64,000 nucleotides of DNA from Acanthococcus lagerstroemiae (lineage: Eukaryota > Arthropoda > Insecta > Hemiptera > Eriococcidae). Numbering within the stretch: position 1 is the first letter of the stretch; each line of letters opens with the position of its first letter. The translations under genes and the position numbers were made by a program. Positions 35,181-45,310 of the stretch are shown here, in pieces. Under the pieces are notes generated by a model. That model was not told where the DNA came from. It worked only from the letters and a program-made list of their open reading frames with translations, and searched no databases. Location of the stretch: the NCBI GenBank assembly GCA_031841125.1, contig CM063111.1:36964955-37028954 (forward strand), in the 5' to 3' direction.

Positions 35181-35229
35181 CGAGACGATACCGCACTTTC
35201 CCTGGTGGTTTTCAGTGGGTATCGTCTCG
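35181..35229 (-). other. Stem-loop near the LINE 3' end
   Basis: CGAGACGATACC and GGTATCGTCTCG form a 12-bp stem, extended by a few more pairs across a bulge, within 100 nt of the element's 3' terminus. Structures in this position are recognised by LINE reverse transcriptases in several families; here that is inference. Confidence 0.5.
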
Positions 35230-35349
35230 GAATCTACATGATGTATAAATTTACATAATTATAAAGGTGCACTACTTTAATTGTTCTTACTACATGCTTA
35301 GCCTATTGAGATTAATACTACGGTGTACATACTTACATAAATAAATCAA

Positions 35350-38195
35350 TCAAACGGTTATTCGGTTAGCTTGTATTTTCTGATTTTTTTGACTTTGAAT
35401 TTGGTGGAGATAGTCTACAAAATTGTAAAACTCGTCTCTGGACATATCGGTTATGTTTGTGAGGGAAGCATTGTTCTTTATTTTATATTTGCGTCGCAGG
35501 TTTTCTCTTTGCGGGCAGTTACAGATCGTGTGTATTACAGACTCGCTCTCTTCCTTACAATCATCGCATAAAGCGCTATCTATGATTTTAAACCTAGCTA
35601 GGTAATTATTGAAGTTACCATGTCCGCTTAAGAATTGTGTTACGGTGTAATCAGTGTAGAAATGTTTCATTTTTAGTCTTTTTTCAATATTGGGGAAGAA
35701 TAGATACGTGACTCTACCTGTCTCCGCATTTTTATGCTGTTCCTGCCATTCGTCTGTTGTTTTGAGCCTAGCCTGTGAGATATTGGTTTTAACCTCATCG
35801 GAGCAACCGTTCAATCCTTGAACTTTTTGCATTCTTTTATAGCTTTACGTTCTTTGATTTTGAGATCAATTGGAGGGATTCCAGCAATGCACCAGGTCGA
35901 TACGTACGAAACTGTTCTATAGGCAGATATTACCCCTAGGAGGATTTTACGTTGAGTCATCAGGAGTTTTTTAGTTTGCAATTTAGTGAGGTTTTTTGCA
36001 TAGGCCAATGAACAATAGTCTACATAAGACTCAAAGGTAGCTTTATACAAGATTAGTCTGTTTTTAAAGTTGTATCCATACGTGTTTCCATAAAGAGCTC
36101 TGAAACAGTTATATCTTTTGATAATTTTGTTGCAAATATATTCGATATGCTTGCTAAAGTTTAGATTCTCATCAATGATGATTCCGAGGTATTTCATATT
36201 TGTTTCGAATTTAATGTTGTTATCATTGACCCTTAGGTTTCTTTGTAGCTCTTGTTTAACAGTTTGCCTTACCGCTTTGGCTTTGCGTTTATGAGTGATT
36301 ATAAGCCCAGTAGTTTTAGCTTCATTGAATCTAAGACCTAATGATTGTACTTTTTCCTCCATGTTTTTTATGTATTCATTAATTTTTATGATTTCCTGTG
36401 TATTATTCAATCCTATAGCTAGCGCTACATCATCCGCGTAGCTAACTAGTTCAATGTTTGCTTCTACTTCTAGCCTGTGTATGCTAGAAAAGGCGACATT
36501 AAAAAGTACCGCGGACCCAAGCAGCTTCCCTGAGGTACGCCAGCTTTAAGTTTACGTTTTATGTTACAGTCCTGTTCCAGATAATTAATAGTTCTATTCG
36601 TGAGGTAATGAGTTATGATCTTAATTAGGCAGTTATCAATTTTGTTTTTCTTTAATTCATTTAGTATCGCAGACCATTTAATATTATCGAAAGCCCCAGA
36701 AATGTCGAAAGATAGCAACAGGACAAAGTTGTATTTTGTTTTTAAGTCGTCGATTACATTACATATCTTTAGCACCGCTCGCTCTGTTGAGTGTTCTTTC
36801 CTGTAGGCAAATTGGTTATCATGGTATGCTCCCTTTTGTTTTATCTCGCTTATGAGATGATGAATTATTAATTTTTCAAGCACTTTCCCTAGAGTTGGCA
36901 GCAGTGTTATCGGTCTATATGATTTTGGGTCACTGGGATCTTTGCCTGGTTTGTTAATCAGTACTAATTTACCATGTTTAAGCTTGTCCGGAAAGATTAA
37001 ATAGTCAAAGCATTTCTGAAAAAGGATTGTTAGTAGTTTGGGTTTGACAGCTTGAATTGTTTTAATTAGTCTATTAGGTACTTTGTCCATTCCATTGGCT
37101 TTTTTATTTTTGAGTTTGCGAACTATGACATTAAGGGTGTGGTCTTCCACTTTTAGTTTGTTGGTTATTATTTCTATGTTCTCGAAAGGTGTTATATCGT
37201 CGTCAATATCCGGAAATAAGGATTTCATAATCAGGGAGACTTTGTCTTTCTTCTTATAGATAGCTCCCCCCTCGTTGTCAATAAGTGGGGGTATTGTTAA
37301 TTTGTTATCTCTGTTGATGATTATTTTATAGACTTCTAATTGCGGGGCCCACCAGACCTTGCGCTCGTCCCTCCTAGTCTCTTCCGCTTCCTCGGTTATT
37401 CTTGTAAGATGCGTGCAGATGCCCAGAATTACAATTTCTAACTCCTACCCACTAATGCACATCCTGAGTTTTTCGCTCCATGCCTCTAACATACTCGACG
37501 TTATGCTCGATTCAAGTTTTTGATAATTTATGGCTTTGAAGGGCTGGCCTGTCCAACCAGCTTTTTGTTCGCATTTAAAAGAAACCGAGGAGTGCGGTGT
37601 CAGCGTGTTATCAGTGATCTTTACCTCAGTTATTTTATTAGACATAGACTGGGATGCAATAACTAGATCTATTACGCTGGTACCATTGTAATTCCGAAAC
37701 GTTTTAACATCATAGGGATTTTTCACTATCAGATTTTCACTAAAGAGAAAATTTTCAAAAATCTCCGCCCTTCCCCTGTTTGTGCTTTTATGCGTTATTT
37801 TTTCGTACATAGCTGATCTTACATTAAAATCACCTATCAGAAGGTATTTGTTGTTTTCATGACATTTTAATATTTCCTGTAATTTGTCTATCTTAGACTT
37901 GATCTCCTCGTTTGGAGATAGGTAAGCAAGCGCAGCAGACCAAAACACCATCTAATACTACAGCTATTAGATAGTCTTCCAGGCTAAAGATATTCAAGTC
38001 CAGAGATTTTCTATACAGTACTGCTATTTTTGCCTGTGTTAGCACGTTAAACGACGGTGGAACGTTTGATATCTTATCTCTTTTTAGATACGGTTCAGGT
38101 ATTATGACAATATCGTGGTCCTCCACCGCCGCCAAGGTTTCAATCTGCTGTGCTTCCGTTCGATCAACATTAACTAATTTATATCTAATTACCAT
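35350..38195 (-). pseudogene. LINE ORF2: endonuclease and reverse transcriptase, frameshifted
   Basis: From 38195 down there is an APE-type endonuclease (D-I-V-I-I-P-E-P-Y-L-K-R; L-L-I-G-D-F-N-V-R; S-V-I-D-L-V-I-A-S). Reverse transcriptase follows (K-K-A-N-G-M-D-K-V-P-N near 37095; Y-R-P-I-T-L-L-P near 36915; F-D-I-S-G-A-F-D near 36695; G-V-P-Q-G-S near 36530; Y-A-D-D at 36440-36429). A C-terminal region carries a C-D-D-C ... H-x4-C zinc-knuckle-like motif near 35570. At least three frameshifts or stops (about 37940, 37440, 36520) break it. The motifs place it in the R1/Jockey/I group; the exact clade is not resolved. Confidence 0.75.
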
Positions 38196-39142
38196 CTTTA
38201 AAAATCATATTTTCTTTCCATCATTTTTACCTGATTTTTATAGTTTCTACAATTAGGGTCAAACATCCTATGTTTGACGAAAGTTAGTGCGAGGTTGGCT
38301 GCTTCTTCTTCGGTAGGGCATTCAATTGTTTAATTTTTTTTTTTTTCTATTCATAAATCGTTGCTAAATTCATTTTGATATTATTTCGTCTCGTAGTAAA
38401 ATCCTCGCACTTCAATCACATATATTTGGTTGTCTACATATCGTAAGTCGAACTGCGTATATTAGCGAATTGTCCATCACATGTGAATCCGTGATATCCA
38501 TGTACTTTAATTATCCGATTTTTCACGACAGAAATATTCGAATTAGAGGATTCCCCCTCCTGCTAATCATGAACAACAGTGGCGAGGGTATCAAAATTTG
38601 AGACAGTCAAATCGAGTGAGAAAACCGCCTAGTAAATACAGAGATTTTATTACTTCTTAGGTATTTGTGTTTTTACTTCACGACTATTTTACGAATTATT
38701 TGTCTTTTTCATTATTTAGTACCAGCGAACGTAACTGTATGTGCATTTTCCAGTTCGTTATTGTGTTCATTGGGTTCTACCTGATATTGCTATGTATTTT
38801 TTTTTTCACGAGAGTAACTATGTTGATCCTGCTATATATCATTTACTTACTTGACTATGATTTTTGTGAATTTTGTGTAGATTAACTCGTCCATTAGGCT
38901 AACTTTTTTCTTTCCTTTGCAAAAAATTTTTATTGTATTTATGTATTACTAGATTTTTTTTAGCTAGGTCCGCTACAAGGGGGGGGGGATATTTTGTAAC
39001 GTATTATCGGTTTCTCAATGTTATCTTTTTTTCACATTTGAACATGCCGGGTTCATTACCTGGTGTCGCAGTTGCTGCGAGTTGTACATTAGATATTACC
39101 GCCGACTTCAGTTACGTGATACGCTCTGACAAATACACATGA

Positions 39143-39259
<117 letters not shown>

Positions 39260-39265
39260 TAAAAA

Positions 39266-39334
39266 GACCTCTTTACTAAGAGTTTACCTTTTGACATATT
39301 TTATAGACATGTGTGTGCTTTGAAATTAATATAA
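39266..39334 (+). pseudogene. Copia pol, last codons after the LINE
   Basis: Starting with the second copy of the duplication, the frame reads D-L-F-T-K-S-L-P-F-D and ends at the TAA at 39332-39334. This is the terminal RNase H block of copia proteins and exactly continues the frame broken at 35132. Confidence 0.8.
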
Positions 39335-39373
39335 TTTATTGTTGTTTATATCTATGTTTGTGAATTTAAATTT

Positions 39374-39636
39374 AAGGAGGAGATTGTAGAAGTAAATTTA
39401 AATTTGTTTAAATGGCAGCACTGCGCATTAATGTTTTTCCATTTAGGCTGTCAGTTTGAGAAGACGTTCGGCCATCTTGTGTTGGGTTGTACTCGATTCT
39501 GCACTGTCGAAATATGTCTCCGCGAGATGGTGTATTTGAATGTTCTTTAGTAATGTGACAATAAACCTTCGTCATTCATATAACTGTTTTATCCTTCAGC
39601 CACATCTTCATAGATCAGAACGCAATTTACTCAACA
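39374..39636 (+). repeat. Copia polypurine tract and 3' LTR
   Basis: The purine run AAGGAGGAGAT (39374-39384) is followed by TGTAGAAG at 39385, a typical LTR start. A matching ..CAACA end lies near 39636, giving an LTR of about 252 bp. AATAAA occurs near 39561. The 5' LTR is absent, so the 3' boundary is approximate. Confidence 0.6.
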
Positions 39637-39639
39637 ACA

Positions 39640-40025
39640 AGTTTAATCCGATAATATTCTAGAGTTATACATTATGAGAAGGTGCTTCTCCACGTTCTCT
39701 TGAGTGAATGCTTGTCGCCTTTCAGTGAGCAGAAGTTTGTATTCTGAGAAGGAGCGCTCCACATCAACCAAAACCAAAGGTCCATATAAATAAGAACTCA
39801 ATATTTTGGGATTACACGAAATTCACTTCGGACGTACATACATTTTCGAGTTACTTCAGTCACGTGGCGTCCAGCATACGTCGCTTTGGCTTCATTTTAT
39901 CTTTCAGATCATCAAATTTATTCGTACGTACGTGATTTTGTGATTTTTAATGGGTACCTTGTAATTTTTAATAGGTATTTAATTTCGGATCAGAATCTCA
40001 ACTTGGACGGTTGGGCAGTTTTTCG
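39640..40025 (-). pseudogene. hAT transposase C-terminal fragment, copy 1
   Basis: The minus strand near 39790-39670 encodes V-E-R-S-F-S-E-Y-K-L-L-L-T-E-R-R-Q-A-F-T with the E-R-S-F-S dimerisation motif, then V-E-K-H-L-L-I-M-Y. The whole ~385-bp block recurs at 42084-42475 with few differences. Copy 1 starts directly at the end of the copia LTR. Confidence 0.6.
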
Positions 40026-40584
40026 GCATTTACCTATCCTACTTTCGGCATTTATACTCCATTTGAGTATTATACAGTGTGTGGTGCACGAGGACTCGCA
40101 CCAGTACATACTTATACTTGTGATATTATACTGGCGGAACATGGGAAAACGCACAAATAGGTATTCAGATTCTGATAATGTGGGACAAAAGGTAACGAAA
40201 ATATATACACCTCGAAATAATACCGTAAAAGTAGAACAATTGTACAAAAAAATTAATTCGCCATCTGCTTTGTTGTAATCGATAAATAGTAAGTTTATAT
40301 TTATGTGTAGTATGTTGTACTCTCTAGCTTTTTCTATTATTTGGTTAAAGACAAACATCTGGTCAATTGTGGAACATTTTTTCCAGAAACCCGCCTTCTC
40401 CTTTGATTCGTTGGAATCTAAAATATCCTCTCCTTTAGAGTTTTTAGATAAGTTTTACCTATATTCGAGTTAGGCTTATTGGCCTATAATTATTTACATT
40501 TTTGCAGTCAGTTTTTTTTATGAAAGTAGATTATTTCAGCACCGAGCCACTGTGACGGCACGCTGCCCCTTATTTTTCTTAATT

Positions 40585-40835
40585 GGACACTGTTCAGCAA
40601 AAAGGGAACCATAAGCAAAATCCGCTGTTTGAGAACACATGATTCGAAGTTCAAGAGCCATGTAGAAACTATATGACATAGCGTTTACTGATAAGCATTT
40701 TTCAATGTGAGTACACATTTTTGAATCGGCAGCCCAATTTTGAAAAATTCTACTTTTTACGCTCTTTCCAAACATACTAATAACTCATTTTGTTTATAAA
40801 TGTTGGTTGGTTCCTTGACGCTGAATATAGCGTCC
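40585..40835. mobile_element. 251-bp MITE (copy B)
   Basis: Same family as 30002-30263 but in the other orientation. The ends GGACACTGTTCAGCAAAAAG.. and ..GCGTCC are flanked by AATT on both sides, a possible 4-bp target duplication. No coding capacity. Confidence 0.6.
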
Positions 40836-41118
40836 AATTAAGTTGAACAACTTAGTCAGGGGTTGTGATTAGTCCTGTACTTTATTTTTAGTACCTATCT
40901 ATAATTATTATTTTGTTGTATGTATGTAAAATATACATTTTCTACGTGCTTATTGTAAATATTGACTACATTATTTACATTGTTATCGCGCTCCTACCAC
41001 ACTCGCTTTGCGGTATCGTGTATTTATTTATTCTTATGGCAGAAATATATTTCTGTAATATATGCGATGCCCGCAATTGAGGGTGCAGCGGGGGCTATAA
41101 CCAGCGCCTGCAGAGGCG

Positions 41119-41300
41119 AGCAAAAAACTGCGTAAATGTGACACTTATTAAAATGGCACAAATGAGCACATTTCTGTCACAAGTGGCATTAAAACTGCCC
41201 AGTAAGCAAAAAACTGTTTAAACGTGACATTTTTTTCATTGACACAAATGAGCACATTTCTGTCACAAATGGTATTAAAAACTGTCCAGTTGTGACACCG
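41119..41300. repeat. Two tandem copies of a ~90-bp unit
   Basis: Each copy runs AGCAAAAAACTG, then GTGACA, then CACAAATGAGCACATTTCTG, then TCACAA.TGG.ATTAAAACTG. Further GTGACAC/TCACATTTGAGCAC words continue to 41410 and suggest more decayed units. Confidence 0.6.
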
Positions 41301-41848
41301 GTGGCAGCAGACTGACAAAAACCCGTTCTCGTCTCCGATTGGTGGAATTAATTGTCACAAATTGTACAAAAAAGTGCTGAAATTATCATGTCACATTTGA
41401 GCACTTTTTCTGAAAAATTCGCAGATCGGGAAGTCTATGACCGCTGCAATGGTTGACGAAAGTGACACGGTGACACTTTTGAGTTGCATCGAATGGAGCA
41501 ACGGCTGATGTAGACACAGCTAGACCGCAGCATCGTCTTGACAGTTTGGGTCTTCACCTCCCCAAGGTTCATCTTGATGTGGGGGGATGTAAGAATTTGT
41601 CTGACTGCCTCTTCTTGGAACACGTAGTCTTCATCCCGTTGAAGCTTGCACGCTGATTGTATGTGTCTTATCGGAGTACCCGAATATTGTTAAATCAAGT
41701 ATATCTGTTAGAGCGATTATTGTAATAGCACCGAGTGCACGTTCTCGCCGATTTAGTCATTTACGCGAAATTGTAACCGCACGTTTAATCGATTCGTTAT
41801 TAATTATATTCTTGCATCGATTACGTCCTGTGAGTTTATTTCGAACTT

Positions 41849-41940
41849 ATATACATATATTTCAAAATCACTGGTAAACAGCGCGTGTATGTTCCTCACG
41901 CTGTTCACCAGTGATTTCAAAATATATTCGTATATATGTA
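41849..41940. repeat. Hairpin of ~90 nt
   Basis: AATCACTGGTAAACAGCG and CGCTGTTCACCAGTGATT pair with one mismatch around a 15-nt loop, and the stem extends through AT-rich flanks to roughly 30 bp. It could be a tiny foldback element or a transcribed hairpin. Confidence 0.45.
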
Positions 41941-42083
41941 TACGATGAAGCTCCAAATAACAGAACAGACTGAAAGAGGAAAAAATACACAGGATAAGTA
42001 TATACTTAATAATCTTCCTCCGGTCATTTTTTCGGCAAAAAAAAAAAAAAGGTTTTCAATAATTATTTAAAAAAAATAGTTAT

Positions 42084-42475
42084 CAAGTTTAATCCGATAA
42101 TATTTTAGAGTTATACATTATGAGAAGGTGCTTCTCCACGTTCTCTTGAGTGAATGCTTGTCGCCTTTCAGTGAGCAGAAGTTTGTATTCTGAGAAGGAG
42201 CGCTCCATATCAACCAAAACCAAAGGTGCATATAAATAAGAACTCAATATTTTGGGATTACACGAAATTCACTTTGGACGTACCTACATACATTTTCGAG
42301 TTACTTCAGTCACGTGGCGTCCTGCATACATCGCTTTGGCTTCATTTTATCCTCCAAATCATCAAATTTATTCGTACATACGTAATTTTGTGATTTTTAA
42401 TGGGTACCTTGTAATTTTTAATATTTAATTTCGGATCAGAAGCTCAACTTGGACGGTTGGGCAGTTTTTCGAGGG
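42084..42475 (-). pseudogene. hAT transposase C-terminal fragment, copy 2
   Basis: Near-duplicate of 39640-40025 with the same E-R-S-F-S-bearing frame. Differences are scattered substitutions and a short indel near 42420. Flanks differ, so this is dispersed repeat family membership and not a segmental duplication. Confidence 0.6.
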
Positions 42476-43807
42476 TTTTTCTTGTTTTGATATATCTACG
42501 CTTGGGTAGTTTTTATTCAGTCTTAGTGGGAATTTATTTTATGTATTTTTTCTAGGGATCCTACCACCCTTAATCAGTTTTAATGAACACAAGAAAATTC
42601 TGCAAAGTTTAGTTCGAGCGAATGAGGGAGACATAATATGTGCTAAACGTTCTTTTTGGTTCGTAAGGAAAAACACGAAGTTTCGATATTGTTAACCGAA
42701 AATTAAGTTTATTAATGTTTTGAAAATTGGTTCTTATCAATTTCAATTGGCTATGGGACTGTGCTCGAAAATAAAATAATTTGGCTCCGTAATCAAGGTC
42801 AATGGCCTTAGGGGATGATTTCAGAAAGAAAGCAGGAGATACAGTTGGTTTTTTCGGGTAGCTGAATTCCACTGTGAAGTAGTTCTTACATTCAGCTTCT
42901 GGGAGTTTGAGACCAAATAATCATCAGTCGATCGAGAAAGTGTCCTAGTTAACTATTCAATAATTTTAAAGAAAATTATGATTTAATTTAGATCTTTTCT
43001 GAGGCCACTAGACGAGTCGGATACGTATTTTAGCTGCAGCGACCCTGTAACCTTGTAATGAGGTGATATCTCGAAGAAAGTAACAATATTTGGTGCCATC
43101 CTCCTTTCGTGGTTCTTCGAGGGATCAGACGTGAAAATTACCCGCAAATCGACTTAAGAAACCTCAAAAGTCAGTCCGTATCTCGAGTTTCATATATTTT
43201 ATGCTTGATCAGCATTGTACAGCTTCTTGAAAATTATGAGAACACATTTCCAACCCAATTGAATTCCACGAAAAGGTTTTTCAATTAAAAATTTTTATTC
43301 AATGCATTTCTTTATAGAAGGGTAGAAGGCATGTGGCATGCGTTCCTCTTTTCTGATCAAGCTAAAACTACTGTTTTTTTTTGGTTTTTTTTTTGTTTTT
43401 TTTTTGTATTTTGTTGAAACTGGAGGGAGTTTCAGTAGAAATTCCGATGTTCAAAAATGACGATCACCTTCATATCTATGTACGTTAACTAGATGTGGAA
43501 AGGATTGTTCGAATTTATTAAATACTTCCACAATAATTGTATTTTTTCGAACAAGGAAAACTTTAGATAAATCAGTAACATTTTACATCGCGGAATAATT
43601 TCACTTGATTCACATTAAATTATTTACACAGCGAAAACCGAAAATTACGCTCTGCTACCATGAATAAAAAAAAACGGAGAGGAAGGAAGCAGCACACGTC
43701 TGCACACTCATCTTGCTGAACCAAAACGTATATTATTAGTCTCCTTTTAAACACAAGCTTAAGATAAGCCGAACATCGAGACATTTCTGCGACTAGACGT
43801 CGCCCGC
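42476..43807. other. No recognisable gene
   Basis: AT-rich sequence with T-runs near 43375-43410. The 87-aa minus-strand opening at 42609-42872 has no recognised motif, and I do not support it as a gene. Confidence 0.3.
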
Positions 43808-44655
43808 TCAGGACGGATTTATCTTAACAGTTTTAGCTGTTTGGGACTTGGACATCGAGCTAGACATAATAAGTCACTGGTTCGATTTGATGAACGTCGA
43901 AGGATGGATCCCTCGTGATCAGATTTTAGGCTCCGAAGCACTCCCGTATTTCTTTTGACTCTCAATTTTATTTTGCAAAATTTTGAAGAACAGTTGATAG
44001 AACAATCGACAAGCCTGGAAACGTTAGATAGACTGTATAACAGACTAGTGGCTTGGTTTGATTGGTTTAATACCACGCAGACGGGTTTATTGTCTGGCAC
44101 CTACAGATGGCGAGGAAGGGACGCAAATTACACTACTAGAGAATTGAATCCGAAAACGCTAACTTCTGGTTTCGATGACTGTCCCAGAGCGTCGCATTCG
44201 ACGGATGAAGAAAGGCACGTCGACTTACGATGCTGGACTGCTGCGAGCGCTTCCACCATAGTTACTATTTCAAGTTTATTGAATAAGCCCAGCACGTGTT
44301 TTGCTGAAACAGCATCATTCCTGTATGATAATTCGTTGCTCGATCGATACCACTGGTCTGAGGAACAAGAAGTATACGCTGATTATGGACTGCACACCGA
44401 CGATGTGGTGCTAGTACAAGTGCAGAATAAGCCTCATACTCCTCGGCGCATGGAGCGACGTGTTCTGAAGCCACCTGTTAATCGCTTGGTAGACACCACT
44501 TTCGGTTACAACAGTCTATTTCCATTTATACTGCACATTATCGATCCCCATAGTCCAAAACTAGAGAAAATACTGAAGAAATTGAGAGATCCCGAGTTAC
44601 TGTGGACGGATTTTGGTTTAAGATCTTTGTTGAAAAGTTCATGGGTGAGACATTT
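43808..44655 (+). pseudogene. Mannosyl-oligosaccharide glucosidase (GH63) pseudogene fragment
   Basis: The intact enzyme (ER glucosidase I) trims the first glucose from N-glycans. Here the C-terminal catalytic region is recognisable: D-G-F-I-L...W-D near 43815, D-L-M-N-V-E-G-W-I-P-R-D-Q-I-L-G near 43890, and T-L-N-F-I-L-Q-N-F-E-E-Q near 43958. Further on are Y-R-W-R-G-R-D and L-N-P-K-T-L-T-S-G near 44105-44165, R-A-S-H-S-T-D-E-E-R-H, Y-A-D-Y-G-L-H-T-D, and G-Y-N-S-L-F-P-F-I-L-H-I-I-D-P near 44510. It ends L-L-W-T-D-F-G-L-R-S-L. A deletion with frameshift near 43940 removes the expected V-P-x-E-F-V-V-Q block. The Y-W-R-G-P-I-W-I block that should follow is absent, as is the N-terminal half. 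No introns are seen in this stretch. Confidence 0.75.
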
Positions 44656-45076
44656 CTTCCCAAACACGAGCTTATCGGATTTGAATCAGACACGGGAAAA
44701 TGTTGTACTAAACATTGTCTGGAAGGTTGCTTGGAAACTTCGTATGTACATATAAACCACCATTCCTGAACATTTACAACATTTTATTTTCAACATGTCG
44801 TACTCACTTTGACATTTATTTCCCTTTCTTTGTGGTTTATCTGTTGTCCACTAGCTGTGATACTTTTTCAGTTCTGTTTTCCACAATTATGATTGTCATT
44901 CATTGCAGTTTGTGAGGTGGGGATCTTCAGTCGAAGGTGACTATCTTGGATGTGATACAGCTCTACACTCAACAAGGGTTAGCCGTGTCAGGTAAAAGGC
45001 TTTTAGTGAATGACAGTCGGTATTAGGTATGTTTTCATCGATTATATCCTCTGTTTGATTTCAAACAGGGGCTGCT

Positions 45077-45310
45077 TTTAGAAACCATTGTCTGACGACG
45101 TCCGGGTAATTTTAAGGCTAGCTAGTGCGTTCTGAAACCTCACAAAATCCTCAGAACGATTTTTTCCGGCGTACCCAGTTCAGACTGGGAAGACAAAAAC
45201 CATGTCTAAACGATATTTGAACGTTTTAGAACACTGAAAAAAATCGTTTGGAGGATTTCGTGCGCCTTAAAATCACCTGGATGTTGTCAAACGATGGTTT
45301 CAGAACGCAC
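45077..45310. repeat. Foldback element of ~235 bp
   Basis: Arms of about 43 bp (GAAACCATTGTCTGACGACG.. at 45080 and ..TTGTCAAACGATGGTTTC ending 45301) pair imperfectly, including TTTTAAGGC/GCCTTAAAA. A second GTGCGTTCTGAAACC at 45125 repeats the outer arm. There is no coding capacity. Confidence 0.5.

Noticed and set aside
43819..44474. Minus-strand ORFs of 93 and 69 aa
   Set aside because: Antisense shadows of the glucosidase pseudogene on the plus strand.
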